From CAYMTN01 sp964393335 (GTDB lineage: Bacteria; Chloroflexota; Anaerolineae; Aggregatilineales; Aggregatilineaceae): a DNA stretch of 15,764 bases. Made by a program: the position numbers and the translations under genes. Of the stretch, positions 1 to 6,871 are shown one piece after another. Positions within the stretch are counted from its first letter, which is position 1, and each line of letters begins with the position of its first letter. The notes under the pieces are model-generated. The model was not told the DNA's origin and did no database searches. It saw only the letters and a program-made list of their open reading frames with translations. The DNA is taken from assembly GCA_964393335.1 (NCBI GenBank), contig CAYMTN010000126.1, positions 1-15,764 of the forward strand, in the 5' to 3' direction.

Positions 1-506
1 ATGACGCTGATCAGAAGCAGCACGCCCGCTGCCAACAGGATCGCCAGCGTATAACCCGGCGCAGCGAGCGCCAACAGCAGCGCGTTCAGAAAGGCCGCAC
101 TCAAGGATTTATGGGGTTGTTCGAGCAGCAGCGGCCAGACATAAAATTGCAGCCCAATCCACCCAATGCCCACCAGGAACAGCACACTCCGCACGGCGAC
201 CGGCGCGCGTCCGGCGAGATCGGATGACAGGCTCCCCAATATCGCAGCCAGTACGAGCGTGTTGGCCAGCACCCAACGCACGCCCAACCACCAATAGCAG
301 CGGACAGCCGCACGGATATCCGCCAGCCCGGCCCGCTGCCCGTACGCAAGCCGGTTCATGGCGGCGTACAGCCCGGCGGTGGCTGCTGGCAGCAGCACGA
401 TCGTCAGGCTGAGCGCCAGCCACAACATGTTAGCCGCGATCAACATGCCTACATGTTTCAGTCCATTGATCAGGCTGTGTCGCAGGATAATGATGGCTTC
501 GATCAC
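1..506 (-). CDS. YesL/DUF624-like integral membrane protein, C-terminus cut by window edge
   Basis: About 168 residues are visible; the reading frame is open to the window edge. Reading the minus strand gives a hydrophobic protein with about four membrane segments. The first (roughly residues 18-45) contains NMLWLALSLTIVLLPAATAG followed by LYAAMNRLA. This pattern, a short N-terminus, a first helix ending in P-A-T-A and an L-Y motif, is typical of the YesL/DUF624 family, which often sits near carbohydrate uptake genes and has no settled biochemical role. I prefer the GTG at 506 because an AAGGA lies about 12 bases upstream, a spacing seen at other genes here, and it gives the usual short N-terminus. 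An in-frame ATG at 539 adds 11 residues but has no ribosome binding site. It lies downstream of the carbamoyltransferase cassette in the same direction, separated by a hairpin. Family assignment is by eye and moderately sure. Confidence 0.6.
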   Translation of the reverse strand, partial: MIEAIIILRHSLINGLKHVGMLIAANMLWLALSLTIVLLPAATAGLYAAMNRLAYGQRAGLADIRAAVRCYWWLGVRWVLANTLVLAAILGSLSSDLAGRAPVAVRSVLFLVGIGWIGLQFYVWPLLLEQPHKSLSAAFLNALLLALAAPGYTLAILLAAGVLLLISV

Positions 507-554
507 GGGAGGTATGTGTCCTTGCGCGTGGAGGCGCATCGCCGGACAGGAAAC

Positions 555-576
555 GGGGCAAGCGAGCGCTTGCCCC
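555..576 (-). terminator. Perfect inverted repeat after the carbamoyltransferase cassette, possible terminator
   Basis: A 10-bp perfect inverted repeat (arms 555-564 and 567-576) with a 2-base centre lies about 50 bases beyond the stop codon of the 99-aa membrane protein. On the minus strand it is followed only by GTTTCC, not a clean T tract, so termination may be weak. It separates the cassette from the YesL-like gene. Confidence 0.4.
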
Positions 577-627
577 AGGTCATTGTCAGAACTCAGTTGA
601 TCGTGCAGCCGCGCGTGATGCCGTCAA

Positions 628-927
628 TCAGTGCGCAGCAGGCAGCGCCGTGCGCTCCGTTCCCGCATGAACCAGCAGGAAAACGGCGGTCAGCGCCAGG
701 AAACCCAGCGCCGTGCCAAACAGTTTTACAAACGGCAGCCCCACGATGATGCCCGCGATGATGAAGGGCAGCATACCCGACAGCCCGGCGCACGCGAGAT
801 AGTGGAACACTTGCGCCAGCATCCCGCCGCGTACCGGTTGTTCGGCATTCGAGTCACGCGCGATCTTCACGCCCAGGGCCAGGCCCAGCACAACCCCGAT
901 CAGCACAGCAATCAGCCAGTCGTTCAT
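628..927 (-). CDS. Small (99 aa) integral membrane protein of the carbamoyltransferase cassette
   Basis: I do not recognise a named family. The protein starts directly with a membrane helix (residues about 3-20, WLIAVLIGVVLGLALGVKIA). A short polar loop with R24 and E29 follows, then two further hydrophobic segments (about 38-66 and 68-91) and a short polar tail. Predicted topology is three helices with almost no soluble part. The ATG at 927 has AGGAGCG about 8 bases upstream. It starts 13 bases after the DUF5989 stop codon, so the two are almost certainly co-transcribed with the carbamoyltransferase. No catalytic motif is visible. A structural or partner role in a membrane complex is an inference from context only. 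Confidence 0.75.
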   Translation of the reverse strand: MNDWLIAVLIGVVLGLALGVKIARDSNAEQPVRGGMLAQVFHYLACAGLSGMLPFIIAGIIVGLPFVKLFGTALGFLALTAVFLLVHAGTERTALPAAH

Positions 928-940
928 GTGTGACGCGCTC

Positions 941-1162
941 CTAAAACAGCGTGTAGATCAGCGGGCCGCCGCCGCTGGCGGTACCCAGGATGATTACCAG
1001 GGCGAACGCGATCAGGGCGATGATCATTGGAATCAGCCACCACATTTTCGCCGCCCACAGGAATGCAAATAGTTCACCGAGAATGCCAAAACGGGTTTTC
1101 AGCCCGCTCAGCGCGCCCGGTCTTTTTTCAGTGTTGGAAGCAGGTTGTTGGGACATGGTCAT
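941..1162 (-). CDS. DUF5989 family single-pass membrane protein
   Basis: A 73-aa protein. A polar N-terminal tail (residues 1-22) is followed by GILGELFAFLWAAKMWWLIP, then a hydrophobic helix (about 43-60) and a C-terminal GGGPLIYTLF. The E-L-x-x-F-L-W-x-x-x-x-W-W-L-I-P core and the P-x-I-Y-T-L-F end are the pattern I associate with DUF5989. These are short membrane proteins that commonly accompany carbamoyltransferase and SxtJ-type genes; no function is established. The ATG at 1162 has AGG very close; the in-frame ATG at 1156 has better spacing and would remove two residues. The gene lies 18 bases after the carbamoyltransferase stop, so it is in the same operon. The conserved aromatic face next to the helix suggests it packs against a partner at the membrane surface (inference). 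Confidence 0.8.
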   Translation of the reverse strand: MTMSQQPASNTEKRPGALSGLKTRFGILGELFAFLWAAKMWWLIPMIIALIAFALVIILGTASGGGPLIYTLF

Positions 1163-1180
1163 TTACCTATACACACTCAG

Positions 1181-2971
1181 TTACTTCTTTGCGTCTTTGC
1201 CGAGCAGATACGATCCCATCATCAGCCAGTCGATGCCGCTGTTGTTAAAGGTATTCCAGGCATTGGCCGGTGTGCTGACGATCGGTTCGCCGCGCAGGTT
1301 AAACGACGTATTGATCAGGATCGGGACGCCGGTTGCCTCGCCAAATCGCTCAACCAACCGATAATAACGCGGGTTGGTTTCCCGGTCGATAGTCTGCAAC
1401 CGTCCGGTGCCGCCAGCATGTGTAGTGGCTTTGGCGACGTCGAGCTTGTCCGCTTTGACGGGGCTGACGGCCAACATGAAGCGCGGCATCGAGGCCGTTT
1501 CAACGTTCGGATAGTCGAAGTACTCCGCTGCCCGTTCGGCAAGCACCACCGGGGCAAAAGGCCGGAACGGTTCGCGGAATTTGATTTTGGTGTTGACGAT
1601 ATCTTTCATCTCGGCGCGGCGCGGGTCAGCCAGGATACTGCGATTCCCAAGCGCGCGCGGTCCCCATTCAAATCGCCCCTGGAACAGGCCGATCACCTTC
1701 TGGTCGAGGATTTCATCCACTACCCGGTCGATCAGGGCTTCGTCATCGTCGTAGTGCTTGTACGGGATGCCCTCACTGTCGAGATAGGCGCGGATTTCGT
1801 CGTCACTGAATGCCTGCCCGTAATACGTGTGATTCATCACCAGCTTGCGCGGCTGGCCTAACACGATGTGGTAGGCCCACAGCGCCGCACCTAACGCGCC
1901 ACCATCATCACCGGCAGCCGGTTGGATGTAGACATCCTCGAAGGGTGTTTCGGTCAACAGCCGGAAGTTTGCCACGCTGTTCAACGCCACACCACCGGCC
2001 ATCACCAGATATTTCGAGTCGGTCCGTCTGTGCAGCGCATTCGCCATGTTGATCAGCGCTTCTTCCGTTACGATCTGGATGCTACGCGCGATATCGGCAT
2101 GATACTGGTTGCGGCACACGGTTTCAGTTTCGCCCGCACGGCTGGGATCACTTGTCGCGGTGAAAAAATCGTCACTGTGAACGCGCGGCTCGCCAAACAA
2201 GTCAGTGAATTTGCTGTTGAAGCTCCGGGTGGCGGAGTGATGGTAGGAGAAATAGTCCATATTGAGGCTAAAACTGCCATCGTCATTAAGCGTGATCAGC
2301 TTTCTGACTTTGTCGACCTGGGTCGGCTCGCCGTATGGCGACATGCCCATCACCTTGTACTCGCCGTTATTGACCCGGAAGCCGAGAAATGCTGTGAATG
2401 CGGAGTAGAGCAAACCCAGCGAGTGCGGGAACCGCTGCTCCCAGAAAAGATCGATTTTGTTCTCGCCATCGCCGTTCCACGACCCGGCTGCCTGGCCCAT
2501 CGTAGTGGTCGTCCACTCACCGACACCATCCACCGTCAGGACGGCAGCTTCATCAAAAGGGGACGCGAAAAACGCGCTGGCGGCATGCGACATGTGATGG
2601 TCACAGAACAATATCCGGTCGGGATGGACGCCCACATGCTGCTGGAGCAGGCTCTTGATCCAGAACTTTTCCCCAACATAGGCTGTCACAGCCTCACGCC
2701 AAAAATCCCATGAACGGGGGAATGTGCCGAGCGCCGTCTGCAAAATACGCCCGACTTTGACCATTGGCTTTTCGTAGAACACCACGTAATCCAGGTCCGG
2801 CCCCTGGATGCCGCCACTTTGCAGGCAAAAATCAATCGCCTTAGCCGGGAAACCGCTGTCATGTTTTTTGCGGGTCAGCCGTTCTTCCATCGAGGCGGCG
2901 ACAATTTCGCCGTCACGCAGCAGGACGGCTGCGGAGTCATGATAAAAGCAGGAAACGCCCAGAATGTCCAT
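1181..2971 (-). CDS. Carbamoyltransferase (NodU/TobZ/CmcH family)
   Basis: A 596-aa protein covering the whole family length. The N-terminal ASKHA-like domain opens with DILGVSCFYHDSAAVLLRDG. The metal-binding HxxxH lies at H125-H129 (DHHMSHA), followed by D148 (VDGVGEW). GDDGGALGAAL near residue 350 contributes to the nucleotide/metal site. The C-terminal domain carries GRFEWGPRALGNRSILADPR, the signature of the carbamoyltransferase C-terminal region. Characterised relatives (TobZ, NodU, CmcH) convert carbamoyl phosphate and ATP to carbamoyl-AMP and transfer the carbamoyl group to a hydroxyl of a sugar or antibiotic. The acceptor here cannot be read from the sequence. There are no glycosyltransferase or biosynthetic genes beside it, only small membrane proteins. 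The ATG at 2971 lies 3 bases after the preceding stop, with GGAGG about 12 bases upstream. HypF is excluded by the lack of acylphosphatase and zinc-finger regions. Confidence 0.93.
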   Translation of the reverse strand: MDILGVSCFYHDSAAVLLRDGEIVAASMEERLTRKKHDSGFPAKAIDFCLQSGGIQGPDLDYVVFYEKPMVKVGRILQTALGTFPRSWDFWREAVTAYVGEKFWIKSLLQQHVGVHPDRILFCDHHMSHAASAFFASPFDEAAVLTVDGVGEWTTTTMGQAAGSWNGDGENKIDLFWEQRFPHSLGLLYSAFTAFLGFRVNNGEYKVMGMSPYGEPTQVDKVRKLITLNDDGSFSLNMDYFSYHHSATRSFNSKFTDLFGEPRVHSDDFFTATSDPSRAGETETVCRNQYHADIARSIQIVTEEALINMANALHRRTDSKYLVMAGGVALNSVANFRLLTETPFEDVYIQPAAGDDGGALGAALWAYHIVLGQPRKLVMNHTYYGQAFSDDEIRAYLDSEGIPYKHYDDDEALIDRVVDEILDQKVIGLFQGRFEWGPRALGNRSILADPRRAEMKDIVNTKIKFREPFRPFAPVVLAERAAEYFDYPNVETASMPRFMLAVSPVKADKLDVAKATTHAGGTGRLQTIDRETNPRYYRLVERFGEATGVPILINTSFNLRGEPIVSTPANAWNTFNNSGIDWLMMGSYLLGKDAKK

Positions 2972-2974
2972 ACG

Positions 2975-3208
2975 TTAAAATTGCCTCCGTGCGCTATCCA
3001 GCGTGGTCTCGACCGGCGCGCGATCCGTCCATGTGGTCAGTGATTTGCGGATCTGGAGCGGATCGCTGAACAGCCGAACACCCAGCGCGAAGGGAGCAAA
3101 AATCGTAAAGTAGAACAAGACGGCAAACAGTCGTCCCTGAAAATCACCGAATGCCTTGCCGATGACCTTCCAGCGATTCCATGCAATGCGCGCGATTTCA
3201 GCCAGCAT
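2975..3208 (-). CDS. Small membrane protein, first gene of the carbamoyltransferase cassette (SxtJ C-terminal-like)
   Basis: Encodes about 77 residues from the ATG at 3208, which has GAGGA about 5 bases upstream. An ATG at 3241 would add 11 residues (MNETLTLGEDS) but lacks a ribosome binding site. The protein has an amphipathic basic N-terminus (IARIAWNRWKVIGKAFGDFQ), one helix (about residues 29-45, LFAVLFYFTIFAPFALG), and a polar tail ending in SARRQF. The R-L-x-x-x-L-F-Y-F...A-P-F-A-L-G-x-R-L-F-S-D-P-L pattern resembles the C-terminal half of SxtJ-type membrane proteins that neighbour carbamoyltransferases. This resemblance is from memory and uncertain. It is the promoter-proximal gene, 3 bases from the carbamoyltransferase start, suggesting translational coupling. 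No function is known; it may tether the enzyme to the membrane (inference). Confidence 0.75.
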   Translation of the reverse strand: MLAEIARIAWNRWKVIGKAFGDFQGRLFAVLFYFTIFAPFALGVRLFSDPLQIRKSLTTWTDRAPVETTLDSARRQF

Positions 3209-3260
3209 ACTATCCTCGCCCAATGTCAGTGTTTCGTTCATTACGTTGAATGCCGCGTCG

Positions 3261-3288
3261 ATTATACTGGTCGCCTTAGCCCTGTCAA
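3261..3288 (-). promoter_or_regulatory. Consensus sigma-70 promoter of the carbamoyltransferase cassette
   Basis: On the minus strand, TTGACA (3283-3288) is separated by 16 bases from TATAAT (3261-3266). Both boxes match the housekeeping consensus exactly. The predicted start near 3254 leaves a leader of about 45 bases before the preferred ATG at 3208, or about 12 bases before the ATG at 3241. This points to strong, probably constitutive transcription unless a repressor acts. Confidence 0.85.
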
Positions 3289-3345
3289 TAGCAAGTGCGG
3301 GCCGGGGCAGTCCTCAGATTCGGCAGACCCGCCGCAAAAAAACTC

Positions 3346-3374
3346 TTGTCAAGCGCTTGCGCCTATGCTATCAT
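3346..3374 (+). promoter_or_regulatory. Sigma-70 promoter of tRNA-Arg
   Basis: TTGTCA (3346-3351), a 17-base spacer and TATCAT (3369-3374) lie just upstream of the tRNA. The predicted start near 3381 gives a short 5' leader of about 14 bases to be removed by RNase P. It is divergent from the carbamoyltransferase promoter. Confidence 0.75.
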
Positions 3375-3394
3375 TACGCGCATAAGGATAACTT

Positions 3395-3471
3395 GTGCCT
3401 GTAGCTCAGTGGATTAGAGCACTTGTCTACGGAACAAGGGGTCGTGGGTTCGAGTCCCTCCAGGCACGCCA
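3395..3471 (+). tRNA. tRNA-Arg (anticodon ACG)
   Basis: A complete 77-base cloverleaf with the CCA end encoded (3469-3471). The acceptor stem GTGCCTG/CAGGCAC pairs perfectly. The D stem is GCTC/GAGC, and the anticodon stem CTTGT/ACAAG encloses the loop CTACGGA, so the anticodon is ACG. It would read CGN arginine codons after A34 is edited to inosine. The T arm is GTGGG-TTCGAGT-CCCTC, with one T-T mismatch at the second stem pair (positions 50:64). It is a single tRNA with its own promoter and terminator. Confidence 0.96.
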
Positions 3472-3476
3472 CGAAG

Positions 3477-3514
3477 AACCGCCAACACAAGCTCGTGTTG
3501 GCGGTTTCTTGTTG
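3477..3514 (+). terminator. Rho-independent terminator after tRNA-Arg
   Basis: A 12-bp perfect stem (AACCGCCAACAC at 3477-3488 with GTGTTGGCGGTT at 3495-3506) has a 6-base loop and is followed by TCTTGTTG on the plus strand. It starts 6 bases after the CCA end. On the minus strand the convergent gene ends at 3520 and also runs into this hairpin, so it may act in both directions, although the minus-side T tract is poor. Confidence 0.85.
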
Positions 3515-3519
3515 TCAGG

Positions 3520-4716
3520 TCAGTTTTGCGTGTCGCTCAGCGTGACGGGCTGGCGTGCTGAATCGGGCAACACGATGAATCCATCAGTGACGGCGCGGCG
3601 GTTCGCGCTAAGCTGATCGGACACGGCGCTTGCGTCCAGCAGATTGATGCCCGGCGGGTCGATCTGCAAATTGGCGATGAACAATGTGCCGGTGTCGTCA
3701 TTGAGCAGCACGGCCAGTCCGCTGTGAGGATCACCGGCGGTGTCACGATACGAATAGGCGACTTCGAAGCCCGTACCGCTCCCGCGTGTGACTGGCTCTG
3801 CACCGGACGCGGTCGCCTCGGCGATGTTGTCGTTCACCCAGGCGCTGGCCGCGTCCGCGCTGGTGAGCGGAAGGTTCGGCTCGGTCCAGATCCGCACCAG
3901 ATGATTGCCCTGCTCATCGAACAAACTGAAGGTGGCTGGACGCCCGGCGGCCCCGGCGATTTGCTGCCCGCCGTTCGGGTATTTGAAGATGAACCCGCTC
4001 TGCTGGTCGATGTAGGCGGGCCAGGGCTGCGGCAGAACCAGCATTTCGGGGAACCCGTGAAACGTCGCCGCGACGTATTTTTCGAGCAGGTCGGCCAATT
4101 GGGGATTGTTGGCCGGGACGACGATGCGGGCGACGAACAACCAGCCATTTTCCACATGGGCGAGAGAGCGTCCCAGGTAGTCGTGGTTGTCGGAAATCAG
4201 GTCGAAGCGGGCGATTACGTTTTCCGGTGTGATGGTGCGCCCGGTTTCCTGCCAGCTATCATAATCGGCCCATGCTTCGGCAAAGTGCTGTGCGGTCAAC
4301 AGGTCGCTGCTCAACGCGTCGAGTGATTCGTATTCCACGCCGCCTTGTATATAGTTATGAATGACGACCAGCCGGGACGGACTCTGGATCACGACGCGGG
4401 CAAACGTGCCGGAAGCCGGCGCGCCGCCTTCATTGACGATCCAATCATCTCCGGCGGGCAAGAAGGTTTGGAAAAAACCGCTGGTGTGGATATACGGCAG
4501 GTTTCCGCCGAGCTGAGGGTTCAGTTCCGGCGTCGGGATGATCACCTCGGTTGGCGGTGGCGGCGTGCCAAACGGCGTATAGGTGGGATACGAGCTGCTA
4601 CTGCTGCTCCGTCCCAGATCGGGCGCGAGCAGGCTGATGACAAACGTCACGATGATGATCAGACCCACCAGCGCCCCGGCAATGGTTGCGAGCTGGCGGT
4701 TGCGTCTCTTATTCAT
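3520..4716 (-). CDS. Membrane-anchored extracytoplasmic protein with two related domains, unknown function
   Basis: A 398-aa protein. It has a basic N-terminus (MNKRRNRQ), one helix (about residues 11-31) and a Ser/Thr/Pro-rich linker (about 36-68, serine run then TPPPPTE), so the rest is probably outside the cell. Two stretches of similar length follow (about 78-225 and 235-390). Each starts with a G-F-x-x-x-x-P element (GFFQTFLPAG and GFIFKYPNGG), continues with beta-rich sequence, and ends with a helical segment before a F-x-x-L-P or F-P-E element. This pattern recalls PsbP/Mog1-like lipoprotein domains common in Chloroflexota and Cyanobacteria; that is a guess, and no catalytic motif is visible. 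There is no lipobox cysteine. The ATG at 4716 has GGAG about 9 bases upstream. The gene is monocistronic and divergent from the 112-aa gene. Confidence 0.85.
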   Translation of the reverse strand: MNKRRNRQLATIAGALVGLIIIVTFVISLLAPDLGRSSSSSSYPTYTPFGTPPPPTEVIIPTPELNPQLGGNLPYIHTSGFFQTFLPAGDDWIVNEGGAPASGTFARVVIQSPSRLVVIHNYIQGGVEYESLDALSSDLLTAQHFAEAWADYDSWQETGRTITPENVIARFDLISDNHDYLGRSLAHVENGWLFVARIVVPANNPQLADLLEKYVAATFHGFPEMLVLPQPWPAYIDQQSGFIFKYPNGGQQIAGAAGRPATFSLFDEQGNHLVRIWTEPNLPLTSADAASAWVNDNIAEATASGAEPVTRGSGTGFEVAYSYRDTAGDPHSGLAVLLNDDTGTLFIANLQIDPPGINLLDASAVSDQLSANRRAVTDGFIVLPDSARQPVTLSDTQN

Positions 4717-4745
4717 AACCTATGCTCCAGAACAGTGTCATGGCA

Positions 4746-4758
4746 GGGCAAATTGCCC
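4746..4758. promoter_or_regulatory. 13-bp palindrome in the divergent intergenic region, candidate operator
   Basis: GGGCAA-A-TTGCCC is a perfect inverted repeat lying between the divergent start codons at 4716 and 4813. It is too short for a terminator and has no T tract. Its place in a 96-base divergent promoter region makes a regulator binding site possible. No regulator gene is adjacent. Confidence 0.3.
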
Positions 4759-4760
4759 GC

Positions 4761-4787
4761 TTGAGAAAATCAACTTCAGACTATACC
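4761..4787 (+). promoter_or_regulatory. Possible weak promoter of the 112-aa gene
   Basis: TTGAGA (4761-4766) and TATACC (4782-4787) lie 25 bases upstream of the start at 4813. The spacer is 15 bases, shorter than the usual 16-18, so this is only a weak candidate. Confidence 0.3.
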
Positions 4788-4812
4788 GCGAAATTGCCGT
4801 AGAGGAGAAGAA

Positions 4813-5151
4813 ATGTTACCAGAATCATCGTCGGACCCGGTATCTTCACCCCCGCCACCTGAGCCAGATATTGAACCGCTCAGCCCGCCGGAGGCCGAGC
4901 AAATCTTGCAGCAGGCGCTCGACCCGTACCTGGCCGATGGCTGGCGGGTGCTTGATCGAAACGCCTATACAGCCCGGCTGACACGCGGCATGCGCAATCT
5001 GGACGTTCGTGTCGACCTGCTGGGGCAGGTCGACATACAAGAAGCCGGTCTGACTCCGCTGCAAGAGAGCGGACGGCTCACTGCCTGGGTGTTGCTGCTG
5101 GCCGCGCTGCTGGTGGCGCTGGCATTGGCTGCGGCCCTGGGAATCCTGTAG
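4813..5151 (+). CDS. Small C-terminally tail-anchored protein, unknown function
   Basis: A 112-aa protein. It has an acidic, proline-rich N-terminus (residues 1-28) and a compact segment (about 28-75) around LQQALDPYLADGWRVLDRNAYTARL, rich in predicted helix then strand. A single C-terminal helix (about 89-111, AWVLLLAALLVALALAAALG) ends almost at the last residue. The topology is a cytoplasmic domain held by a C-terminal tail anchor. I recognise no family. The small domain resembles short helix-plus-two-strand modules seen in many Chloroflexota membrane proteins, but this is weak. AGGAG sits 5-6 bases before the ATG, a clear ribosome binding site. The histidine kinase starts 76 bases downstream on the same strand, so they could share a transcript. 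Confidence 0.75.
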   Translation: MLPESSSDPVSSPPPPEPDIEPLSPPEAEQILQQALDPYLADGWRVLDRNAYTARLTRGMRNLDVRVDLLGQVDIQEAGLTPLQESGRLTAWVLLLAALLVALALAAALGIL

Positions 5152-5227
5152 CTCCGCCATTCTGCGCACGTTCCACGGATTCGTGCTAAGATAACAGGGC
5201 CTGTGTGCTTATCTGCAAGGAAGTCCT

Positions 5228-6871
5228 TTGACCGATCATCGAGCCATGCCTGACGAATACGATACAGACAGTTTAATTTATCGTAACCAGCTATTATCGC
5301 AAGAAATCCGGCGGCGTGTTGATCAACTGTCGGCGATCAACACGGTGGCAGCTACCGTCAGCCAGTCGCTTGATTTGAGCACGACGCTGGAAACCGCCCT
5401 GGACGCTGTCCTGAACGTGATACCTGTGGACTCCGCCGGGATCAGTCTTGTCGATGAGGCGGCGGGCGAACTGGTGCTGCGTGCCCAGCGTGGCTGGCGT
5501 TACGACTTTGTAACGCAACCGATGCGGATTCCGCTGGGGAAGGGCATGTCCGGCATTGTCGTGCGCAACAACGAGGTGATGGTTACCAGCGACGTGACGG
5601 ATGATCCACGGTTGGCAGTGCCGGAGTTTGCGTATGAAGGCGTGCAGGCGATGGCACTTGTGCCGATGCATGCGCGTGGGCGCGTCGTCGGTATTCTCAG
5701 CGTGATGAATCACGATCCATACAAGTTCGCCGATGAAGAGATCACGGTGCTGCGTGCGATTGCCGATCAGGTCGGCGTGGCGCTGGATAACGCCCGCCTG
5801 TATGAAAGCACCAAGGAACAGTCGAGCCGGTTGGGTGCGGTGCTGAACTCGTCCGGCGATGCGATTATCGCGACCGATAACCGGGGACACATTAACCTGA
5901 TCAACGCGACAGCGGAGGAATTGTTTGGCCTGCGCAAACAAGACATCGTGGGTCTGCCGCTGCGTCACGCCCCGCTGCATCCCAAACTGCGTGAAGGGTT
6001 GCGCCGCGCCATCAGCGATGAATCGGGCGGCAACACGGTGTTTGAAGTCACGCTCGAAAACATGCAGTTTCTCTCCGCGATTGTCTCACCGGTATATGCT
6101 CACCAATCATTGGAGAGCGACCAGCAGGCAGAAGGCTGGGTGATGGTTATTCAAGATATGACCCACCTGCGCGAAGCCGAGCAAGCGCGCGTCAATTTTA
6201 TCCAGGCCGCCGCGCATGACCTGCGTAATCCTTTGGGCGTGACCCTGAGTGCGCTGGCGATGCTCGAACGCGGTCTTGGGGATTCCGAAGAATATGGGGA
6301 GATTATTGACATCGGCGTGCAGGGCCTGCACCGCATGCAAGACCTGATTGAGAGTTTGTTGAACCTGGAACATATCGAAAGCGGAGTCGGGCTGAAGTGC
6401 AAAGAGATGGACGTGCGCGAGCTGATCGAGCGCGGCATGGTGGATATTCAGCCGAGCCTTCACGAGCGCAACCAGACGTTGTCGATTGATGTGCCAGATG
6501 TCTTGCCGCCCATCCAGGGAGATATGCACTGGCTGCATCGCGCCCTGATGAACCTGCTGACGAATGCCAACAAGTACACACCCCCTGGTGGTGAGTTGGC
6601 GATCCGTGCCTACGTGCAGGACGACGATGTGTACATCGAAGTCAAAGACAACGGGCCGGGCATCCCCCCGGAAGCCCAGACGCGGCTTTTTGAGCGTTTT
6701 TACCGCGTAGAGAGCCAGAATCAGGACGTCAGAGGATCGGGCCTGGGGCTGTCGATTGTGAAGTCTGTGGCTGAGCAGCACGGCGGGCGCGTGTTTGTTC
6801 AGAGCCGGGTCGGGCAGGGCAGCATCTTCGGCATGATTCTGCCGCTGCCCGTCGAGCAAGCCGCAGAGTAG
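5228..6871 (+). CDS. Soluble sensor histidine kinase, GAF-PAS-HisKA-HATPase
   Basis: A 547-aa protein without membrane segments, so a cytoplasmic sensor. Domains in order: a short helical N-terminus with a coiled coil (about 17-48), GAF (about 50-192), PAS (about 201-312, starting VLNSSGDAIIATDNRGHINL), HisKA dimerisation domain (about 320-388) with phospho-accepting H330 in AAAHDLRNPLG, and HATPase (about 430-545). The N box is LLTNANKYTPPGG (N446), G1 is DNGPGIP (474-480), the F box is LFERFYR, and G2 is GSGLGLSIV (503-511). It should autophosphorylate in response to a ligand or redox signal and pass phosphate to a response regulator. TTG at 5228 is chosen because AAGGAAG lies 4-5 bases upstream; the internal ATG (codon 7) has no such site. 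The convergent receiver gene at 6934-7338 is the nearest possible partner. Confidence 0.95.
   Translation: MTDHRAMPDEYDTDSLIYRNQLLSQEIRRRVDQLSAINTVAATVSQSLDLSTTLETALDAVLNVIPVDSAGISLVDEAAGELVLRAQRGWRYDFVTQPMRIPLGKGMSGIVVRNNEVMVTSDVTDDPRLAVPEFAYEGVQAMALVPMHARGRVVGILSVMNHDPYKFADEEITVLRAIADQVGVALDNARLYESTKEQSSRLGAVLNSSGDAIIATDNRGHINLINATAEELFGLRKQDIVGLPLRHAPLHPKLREGLRRAISDESGGNTVFEVTLENMQFLSAIVSPVYAHQSLESDQQAEGWVMVIQDMTHLREAEQARVNFIQAAAHDLRNPLGVTLSALAMLERGLGDSEEYGEIIDIGVQGLHRMQDLIESLLNLEHIESGVGLKCKEMDVRELIERGMVDIQPSLHERNQTLSIDVPDVLPPIQGDMHWLHRALMNLLTNANKYTPPGGELAIRAYVQDDDVYIEVKDNGPGIPPEAQTRLFERFYRVESQNQDVRGSGLGLSIVKSVAEQHGGRVFVQSRVGQGSIFGMILPLPVEQAAE

Noticed and set aside
1922..2713. A 263-codon open frame on the plus strand inside the carbamoyltransferase gene
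   Set aside because: It is fully antisense to a conserved enzyme and shows no recognisable motif; the same holds for the frame at 1145-1861.
3724..4326. A 200-codon plus-strand frame opposite the two-domain anchored protein
   Set aside because: It has no ribosome binding site and no motif. The minus-strand gene has an anchor, a linker and a good start.
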